64,000 bases of DNA from positions 1,190,001 through 1,254,000 of the forward strand of contig NZ_CP141048.1 of NCBI RefSeq assembly GCF_034627025.1. Direction: 5' to 3'. Below, one piece after another: positions 59,181-64,000 of the stretch (its first letter is position 1; the number at the start of each line of letters is the position of its first letter). The DNA comes from Microvirga lotononidis. GTDB taxonomy: Bacteria; Pseudomonadota; Alphaproteobacteria; Rhizobiales; Beijerinckiaceae. The position numbers were made by a program, and so were the translations under genes. The notes under the pieces were generated by a model. That model saw nothing but the letters and a program-made list of their open reading frames with translations, was not told the origin of the DNA and made no database searches.

Positions 59181-59216
59181 CGAAGCCCGCGGTCGCATGG
59201 CCGCGGGCTTCGTCTG
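59181..59216 (+). terminator. Terminator after the DUF1236 gene
   Basis: A 12-bp stem (CGAAGCCCGCGG / CCGCGGGCTTCG) with an 8-base loop, followed by TCTGTCT. It lies 36 bases after the stop. Confidence 0.85.
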
Positions 59217-59280
59217 TCTCGAGCGACCGGATGTGAAGCCGTTGTCGCGAGGCTGCGAACAGCCGGCGCGACCAGCTCCT

Positions 59281-59385
59281 AGAGCCTCGGACGTGCCATC
59301 GAATTCAGGTCCTATGCTCTCACTTTCTGATTTGACGCATCTTTCCACGCAAAACCGGTCCGCGCTTTTGCGTTCGATGCTTTAG
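59281..59385 (+). repeat. Dispersed repeat of about 105 bp, copy 2
   Basis: It matches 41163-41264 over its whole length in the same orientation, from CCTCGGACG to GTTCGATGCTTTAG. Confidence 0.8.
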
Positions 59386-59576
59386 GCTGCGTAGGGAACG
59401 ACGAGGGTCTGTACGCCGCGAATCTTCGGCTTGCGGTGTTCTGCCAGCAGCTCCAGCGCCGCGCGGGCATAACGACGGAACTCGTCCTTGATGATGTCGG
59501 GCTCGCAATCCCATGTCTGCGCATCATCTTCGGCATCATAGAGAGCACGCGCAACGAATTCGATTTCGGCTTCCAT
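59382..59576 (-). CDS. Small hypothetical protein
   Basis: The 64-residue protein is acidic and helical (MEAEIEFVARALYDAEDD..., then KDEFRRYARAALELLAEHRK). GAGGAGGGG stands 6-8 bases before the ATG at 59576, strong support for translation. No family is recognised. Its stop overlaps the end of a dispersed repeat. Confidence 0.6.
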   Translation of the reverse strand: MEAEIEFVARALYDAEDDAQTWDCEPDIIKDEFRRYARAALELLAEHRKPKIRGVQTLVVPYAA

Positions 59577-59871
59577 CACAAGCCCCTCCTCGCGGCTTTG
59601 AAGACAATCAACGATGTCTGCCGAAAATCCCCCATGGCGCCGGTTCGCGCCGCCCCGATGTCAAGAATCCGCATCTCTCTTCGGCTTCGGCCATTTGTTC
59701 GAAAGGAAATGTCCTCGGCAAGCCTGAAGAGGGGGTAACCCGAAAGCATGGCCATGGGATATCCGGAACGCGGACAAGCCCCGGCTGTTGGCTTCATGAC
59801 GCCTCTTAAGGGCGTCGAGACCGAGGGCTGGCTGCGATTGGCCTGTCCTTCGTGAAGCTCGGAGGTTCCCC
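59577..59871. other. Intergenic region between two small genes
   Basis: These 295 bases separate divergent small genes. No repeat, RNA or further gene is supported. Confidence 0.4.
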
Positions 59872-60060
59872 ATGGCCAGAAAACCTGAGGACGTGAAACC
59901 GCCGGACGGAAGGCCTCTCCAATCCCCCGCTGCCGAGAATGCGCGAACCGGACAGGATGCCCCGCCCCACGACAAGGTGCATCCGAAGGTCCATAAGAAC
60001 CAGGACGAGGAACCCGTTCAGGACGCAACCGGTCAACCCGTCGTGGAGGACGAGCCATAG
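59872..60060 (+). CDS. Small hydrophilic hypothetical protein
   Basis: The 62-residue protein is Pro-, Asp-, Glu- and Lys-rich with no hydrophobic core (MARKPEDVKPPDGRPLQ...), so probably disordered. GGAGG lies 7 bases before the ATG. No family is recognised. It is the last gene before the composition change at about 60.2 kb. Confidence 0.55.
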   Translation: MARKPEDVKPPDGRPLQSPAAENARTGQDAPPHDKVHPKVHKNQDEEPVQDATGQPVVEDEP

Positions 60061-60544
60061 CCTCGACGGTTCGCGACAGGGCACAAGACCATCCGGACAG
60101 ATCGTCAGGAACCTGAAGACCGAGCCGCCCGAGACCCGGGCGCGAGACGTCATGCTGAACGGGAATGGTGCCCCTGGCCGGTGTCTTGGCTGTGCTCGGG
60201 CGCTCTAAGTCACTGTCAATACAAAGAATTTTTTGTGCTTTCAAGCGTATGTATCACCTTGTGTATCACCTTGACTGGGGTACGAAGTCAGCTGGAGCAT
60301 TGCCACAGCAGTTGAGAATGGGTGCTCCTAAATGGCACGGGCTTCCTTGTGAACAGAGCCATTGGCCTTATCGCTCCAGGCTTGCTCCTTGTCAGAAGCG
60401 TTCTTGAGGCATGCTAGGGGTAATAGGTTTCTGTTCCGCGTGCTTAGTGCGGCCGCCCTTGCCCCCACTAGAAATACGTCGGCTAATTGAGTAACTACCG
60501 CGGAGTGTTCTAATCCAAGCAGAAGTCTAAGCCATCGGAGCCAG
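60061..60544. other. Boundary region of a lower-GC island, no supported gene
   Basis: The GC content drops from about 60.2 kb. Near 60247-60271 the decamer GTATCACCTT occurs twice within 25 bases, after an A/T-rich stretch. No integrase, tRNA or clear attachment site is visible. Short frames here lack ribosome sites. Confidence 0.4.
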
Positions 60545-61510
60545 ATGGTTTGCTGCTTCTCCTTTCCAAGAGACCGCCTCGTGCGCCAGTTCATGTCTGA
60601 AAATGTGTCATTTAAGGCATGGCTAACTCACACCCCAGCATGGAAGTTTCTGGCACGGCATTCATGGATTGCTCCAGCTTTTGGAGCTGCCCTAGTCACA
60701 CTCGGATTGATTGTTGCGAGTGTTACAGCAGTCCCTGTGTTCGAGGCTGCGTGTAGACCAGAAAAATCGTGTCTCTATGGTTTGATCCCGTTCGTTTTCA
60801 AAACGAATGAAGGATGGCTGATTCTAATTGGACTCATAATAACAGCTGCCGGTTCTATTGCTGGCTTCGTTGACAAGGAGACTATCAATAAGCTCCAAGA
60901 TAGCATTTCTTCGCAAGAAGAGCAGATATCTTTGCTCCGAGATATATCGGGGCTGGCCGAATCTAAATTGCAAACTTTCAGAATTGATACATACTATGTG
61001 TTAAGTCTGATACTAAGACATGTTGCTGATGATTTTGGATTCGGCGTTAGTGAGAGAGTGTCGCTCTATAGGGTAAGTGCGGGTAAGTTCTTCTTGCTCG
61101 CTCGCTTCTCTGAACATGCTGAATACAACCGGGCACATCGCAAATACTACCCTTGGGGCCAAGGAGTGCTCCAAAAGGCCTGGGAGGCTGGCTGGAAAGA
61201 GGCGAGGATCGATGCAAACCCCAACAACCTTCGGCGCTACTGTGGAGAAATCCACAGGAAATTTGAGATCCCGCCTGAGGTGGTCAGGGCGCTCACAATG
61301 AAGAGCAGGGTGTATAAGTCTTTAGCGTTGAACGATCCTCGGACAGGAGAGCGGATAGCAATACTTTGCGTTGAAAGTACTGAACGAAACGGACTTGGAA
61401 ACGTTAGTAGGCTGGATTTGGAGGCTCGGTCTCGGCCTCTGGTAGTACTTTTGGAGGCACTTGAACCACACATCGTTTCGCTCGATGATGCATTGGCGGA
61501 GGGACTCTGA
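60545..61510 (+). CDS. Two-TM protein with coiled-coil and GAF-like domain
   Basis: The 321-residue protein has membrane helices at about 40-66 and 88-109, a coiled-coil (KETINKLQDSISSQEEQISLLRDI, 111-134), then a cytosolic domain (145-305) with GAF-like features (VSLYRVSAGKFFLLARFS; KSLALNDPRTGERIAILCVES). It may sense a small molecule at the membrane. Codon use and GC differ from the core genome. GGAG stands 4 bases before ATG 60545; ATG 60593 is an alternative. The next gene begins 1 base after its stop. Confidence 0.6.
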   Translation: MVCCFSFPRDRLVRQFMSENVSFKAWLTHTPAWKFLARHSWIAPAFGAALVTLGLIVASVTAVPVFEAACRPEKSCLYGLIPFVFKTNEGWLILIGLIITAAGSIAGFVDKETINKLQDSISSQEEQISLLRDISGLAESKLQTFRIDTYYVLSLILRHVADDFGFGVSERVSLYRVSAGKFFLLARFSEHAEYNRAHRKYYPWGQGVLQKAWEAGWKEARIDANPNNLRRYCGEIHRKFEIPPEVVRALTMKSRVYKSLALNDPRTGERIAILCVESTERNGLGNVSRLDLEARSRPLVVLLEALEPHIVSLDDALAEGL

Positions 61511-61511
61511 T

Positions 61512-61964
61512 ATGGCGCGGACTGGTGCGGTTCTGCGGCGACTTGGAGTAGGACCAGTGAGAGGAAAAGAGGACGCGCTGCGTGGTATGCTCCTTCTCTA
61601 CCTCGCCGACTGGAAAGGCGCTCTTGATCTTGATCGCCCACTTAGCGATGCGGACTGGCAAATAGCTTCCTGGGGGCCGTTTTCCTCAAAGGCTCTCTCT
61701 TGCCTTAGACGCAGCGATGCTTTCATTTCCAGCTTGGGTTCTCCGTCCGATATGTTGTCTGCAGACGAGGAGCGAATTGTTGCGAATCTTCGTGAGCGAC
61801 TGGGTGGAAAGCCTACATCTGAACTGATGAGACTAGTTCAGTCCACGTTCCCCGTCTTAGTGGATGGAGCGCAAGCTGGGAGACCAACTGGATTGGACCT
61901 GCGCGAGCTTGCACATCGGTATAAGAAGGACTTCTCGCGGGAGCGTGAAAAGGTCGTTGCTTAG
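61512..61964 (+). CDS. Panacea (SocA/DUF4065)-like protein
   Basis: The 150-residue protein has LLLYLADWKGALDLDRPLSD followed by ADWQIASWGPFSSKALSCL (about 27-64). This resembles the Panacea core, with YLxDW and the YGPF/WGPF turn. Panacea proteins act as antitoxins against varied toxins or as proteolysis adaptors (SocA). Here the partner would be the membrane GAF-like protein just upstream. The assignment rests on motif recall and is moderate. A shift to a longer N-terminus is possible but lacks a ribosome site. Confidence 0.45.
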   Translation: MARTGAVLRRLGVGPVRGKEDALRGMLLLYLADWKGALDLDRPLSDADWQIASWGPFSSKALSCLRRSDAFISSLGSPSDMLSADEERIVANLRERLGGKPTSELMRLVQSTFPVLVDGAQAGRPTGLDLRELAHRYKKDFSREREKVVA

Positions 61965-62386
61965 GGTTTGAGTTTATCTGAGCTGCAGTGGGCGGAACAT
62001 TCGCAGGTATGGTCTTAAGATCAGGTGATCCGCTCTACTAAGGCTGACTCAACAACAACGACGAGCCTTTACCGGATTTTTTTAAGTCGGGATGTGGATC
62101 TAAGTTTTCTGCCCGCGAAAGAGCGGGACTCCTAAACCTCACGACTACGGTTCTGTATTGAGCATGAGAAGAGGAGCACCGTGTGCCCTTGAGCTGCCGA
62201 GACTGAACCTTGGGAGCAGTGGCAAGAGGCAGGTTCAAAGCAGACATTCAAGAATTGGCTTATGGGTGATCTCACGCTTAGCCTGAAAGCGCATCGAGTT
62301 ACTCTCTGTGGTGCAGGAATAGCCCTGTCCGTCAGAATGATACTGTTCAATCAGTAATGCGATTATTTTGGGTTAGATCTGGTACG
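61965..62386. other. Gap between the Panacea-like and HNH genes
   Basis: These 422 bases lie between convergent genes. A short hairpin-like stretch TTTCTGCCCGCGAAAGAGCGGG is at about 62107-62129. No gene is supported. Confidence 0.4.
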
Positions 62387-63106
62387 TCAGTACGCGACCA
62401 ATCGCTCCACTTTGTCGAGAATTTGGAGACGATACTGCTCCCGATCATGGCCGTAGTGGAGACGTCTATGGCAATTTGGGCAGACTGCGACTGAATTCTC
62501 CGCCTTGTCTGGGCCACCCTCTGCAAGCGGCCGTACATGATGCACCTCAAGGAACGGATCGCCATAGATGTCGAGGAATGGAGCTGGACTGTCGCATGCT
62601 TCACAGCGTCCATTGCTAATCTCAAGCACCCACGCTCTGACTTCTGGATCTCTCTTATACTGCATCGACACTGTCGCAACGGCATCGGGTATTTCCCTCC
62701 CTTGTGGAGGTTGCACAGGCGGCTTCTTGCCAATGCGGGCCCGAGCGGCCCTCGTACGTTGCTCAAGTTCCGCACCAATTACAACGGGCTCATCGTTCGG
62801 TGTGCCGATCCAGGTCCTTTTCTCGAGCATCATACTGATGCGAGTTTTCACACCTTCGCCGACATTTGCGGCTGGCCTATAGCCGGAAAGCCATCTGAGT
62901 TGCCGGTCATTTAGTACAGCAGAGATGTTCTGCATGCGAAATTCAACGGAGCTGGCTGTGCGACCCGCCAGCGGTCCGTCTCGAAGTTCGCGGTTCATAG
63001 CTTTCTTGTTAAAGGCCTCCCCACGAATCTCGCGTTCAAGCATTTCAAGATATGCGTTCACAGCCGCTTCGAGTTCCTGGTCCGTCCATCCCCTACCATA
63101 GTCCAT
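62387..63106 (-). CDS. HNH endonuclease (McrA-like)
   Basis: The 239-residue protein has a helical N-terminal half (WTDQELEAAVNAYLEMLERE) and a C-terminal HNH domain: GRCEACD, PFLEVHHVRPLAEGG, NSVAVCPNCHRRLHYG, with two CxxC pairs for zinc. It resembles McrA-type enzymes that cut modified DNA and orphan HNH genes in defence islands. It is followed upstream on the same strand by the helicase, 276 bases away. Confidence 0.85.
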   Translation of the reverse strand: MDYGRGWTDQELEAAVNAYLEMLEREIRGEAFNKKAMNRELRDGPLAGRTASSVEFRMQNISAVLNDRQLRWLSGYRPAANVGEGVKTRISMMLEKRTWIGTPNDEPVVIGAELEQRTRAARARIGKKPPVQPPQGREIPDAVATVSMQYKRDPEVRAWVLEISNGRCEACDSPAPFLDIYGDPFLEVHHVRPLAEGGPDKAENSVAVCPNCHRRLHYGHDREQYRLQILDKVERLVAY

Positions 63107-63382
63107 TTTGCGGCTGTTCTCCGCCTGATATAACTCAGCTCTAGTAACGTAAGATCGGGCGCAAGTCTGCTAATCTCGAGCCTCGACGACCATTAGCAGA
63201 GTTTGCACAACGGCAGTCCAGCATTCCCATGTGCATTGAACTTCCTGCGTAAACCAACATTGCGCGGGAAGTGGCGCCAACCGAGCGTGCAGCAGGCAGG
63301 CCACGATCATGGAAGAGAATGATTGAGCCTGTCTGCGATCGTTTGAGGCGCTCACCCACAGAATTCTCTGGTAGGAAGCAGG

Positions 63383-64000
63383 CTAATCGCGGTTCAGAAT
63401 TCGGCGGAGCCGCTCCAAACCCTCTTCAGGAACCTGTTTGATTAGGTTGATCAAGAGATCATCCCCACTTCTTAGGACCTGATCGATGATCACAGTCTTA
63501 TTCGCTTCGCTAGCACGAACCTCATCTTCATCAAGGTCCATTCCTCGCACGATAGCTCCGAGTCGAAGAGCTTCATTGAGTGTAATATCGTACTCGGCGC
63601 GAAACGATGCACCGCAATTTTGGCAGCTGTCTGCGCTGATTGGGTTTAGTTGGCCGCAGTCTTCACAGGTCTTGAAGCGCTCGGATCGAGCTGGAAAGTC
63701 GTTACCGCATTCTGAACAGGACGTTGCAGTCTTGGGATTTTCAGCTCCACATACCCCGCATAGTTTAGTCTGCCTCGGCCTCGACTCATCGACACGATCA
63801 GCTGGCCTCATCTCCATTTCCACGCGCCTTGCATATTCCTCAAGGATGCGGTGGGTTGGCATTACAACGTAAGCTCGAGAATAGTCGTCATCGCCCAGGC
63901 TGCGAACCACTCGCCCCATGGCCTGCCGGAACGCGAGTTCTGTCTGTGCGTAAGGGAGATACACGAGAACACGAAGCCGTTTGATATCCACGCCTTCAGA
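63383..64000 (-). CDS. Superfamily II helicase, C-terminal part (cut by window edge)
   Basis: At least 206 residues, with the 5' end beyond base 64000. It opens within the second RecA domain: LVYLPYAQTELAFRQAMGRVVRSLG holds the arginine-finger motif VI (QAMGRVVR). Then come two zinc ribbons (CGVCGAENPKTATSCSECG and CEDCGQLNPISADSCQNCG) and an acidic helical tail. DEAD/DEAH family helicases with such ribbons occur in mobile and defence islands. The frame stays open to the edge. Confidence 0.85.
   Translation of the reverse strand, partial: SEGVDIKRLRVLVYLPYAQTELAFRQAMGRVVRSLGDDDYSRAYVVMPTHRILEEYARRVEMEMRPADRVDESRPRQTKLCGVCGAENPKTATSCSECGNDFPARSERFKTCEDCGQLNPISADSCQNCGASFRAEYDITLNEALRLGAIVRGMDLDEDEVRASEANKTVIIDQVLRSGDDLLINLIKQVPEEGLERLRRILNRD

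Noticed and set aside
60247..60271. Direct repeat GTATCACCTT as an attachment site
   Set aside because: Too short, both copies adjacent, and no integrase or tRNA nearby.

Overview
The window looks like chromosome of an alphaproteobacterium of the order Rhizobiales (Hyphomicrobiales), most likely Methylobacteriaceae and perhaps Microvirga. The genus is inferred from protein style, high GC and gene order, not from a search. The evidence is an rRNA operon with Ile and Ala tRNAs in the spacer and several conserved gene strings: purC-purS-purQ-purL-bolA-grxD, lptM-lysA followed by a TIGR02302/DUF4175-type gene, etfB-etfA-3-hydroxybutyryl-CoA dehydrogenase, rplU-rpmA-(GNAT)-obgE-proB, and proA-nadD-rsfS-rlmH-envC-ctpA-rppH.

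Layout. 1-3.4 kb: minus-strand rRNA operon (23S cut by the window edge, tRNA-Ala, tRNA-Ile, 16S) with its promoter and a boxA-like element. 3.6-9 kb: a membrane M23 peptidase, an AEC transporter, GluQ, an AlkA-type glycosylase and an HpcH/HpaI aldolase. 9-15.4 kb: purine synthesis, BolA and a CGFS glutaredoxin, with a candidate 6S-like RNA after purC. 15.5-29.3 kb: a zinc-finger cyclase, TlpA, lysine synthesis, a PagL-like outer-membrane enzyme, a corrinoid adenosyltransferase, a rhomboid protease, electron-transfer flavoprotein and a TPR-containing cyclase. 29.9-33.7 kb: a three-subunit molybdenum hydroxylase of PaoABC type. 34-43.5 kb: an accessory block with a LuxR-type regulator, a type I secretion ABC transporter and adaptor, two related glycine-rich proteins, an RTX-like stub with a coupled lipoprotein, and a dead IS5-type transposase. 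44.4-46.4 kb: asnB. 46.6-59.2 kb: tRNA-Ser, ribosomal proteins, Obg, proline synthesis, ribosome factors, cell-division and cell-wall proteins, RppH and a DUF1236 protein. 59.4-64 kb: small orphan proteins, then from about 60.2 kb a lower-GC island with a two-TM/GAF-like protein, a Panacea (SocA)-like protein, an HNH endonuclease and a truncated superfamily II helicase with zinc ribbons.

The least familiar content is the secretion block. One glycine-rich protein is encoded just upstream of the transporter and ends in a plausible type I secretion signal. The other lies on the opposite strand and is built from repeats of the same module. In the first protein this module appears to be split by an insertion of about 145 residues of Gly/Tyr/Asp repeats. 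The right-hand island is the second candidate for new biology, possibly a toxin-antitoxin or phage-defence unit. Families of dispersed intergenic repeats, including near-identical copies of about 95 and 105 bp, run through the window.
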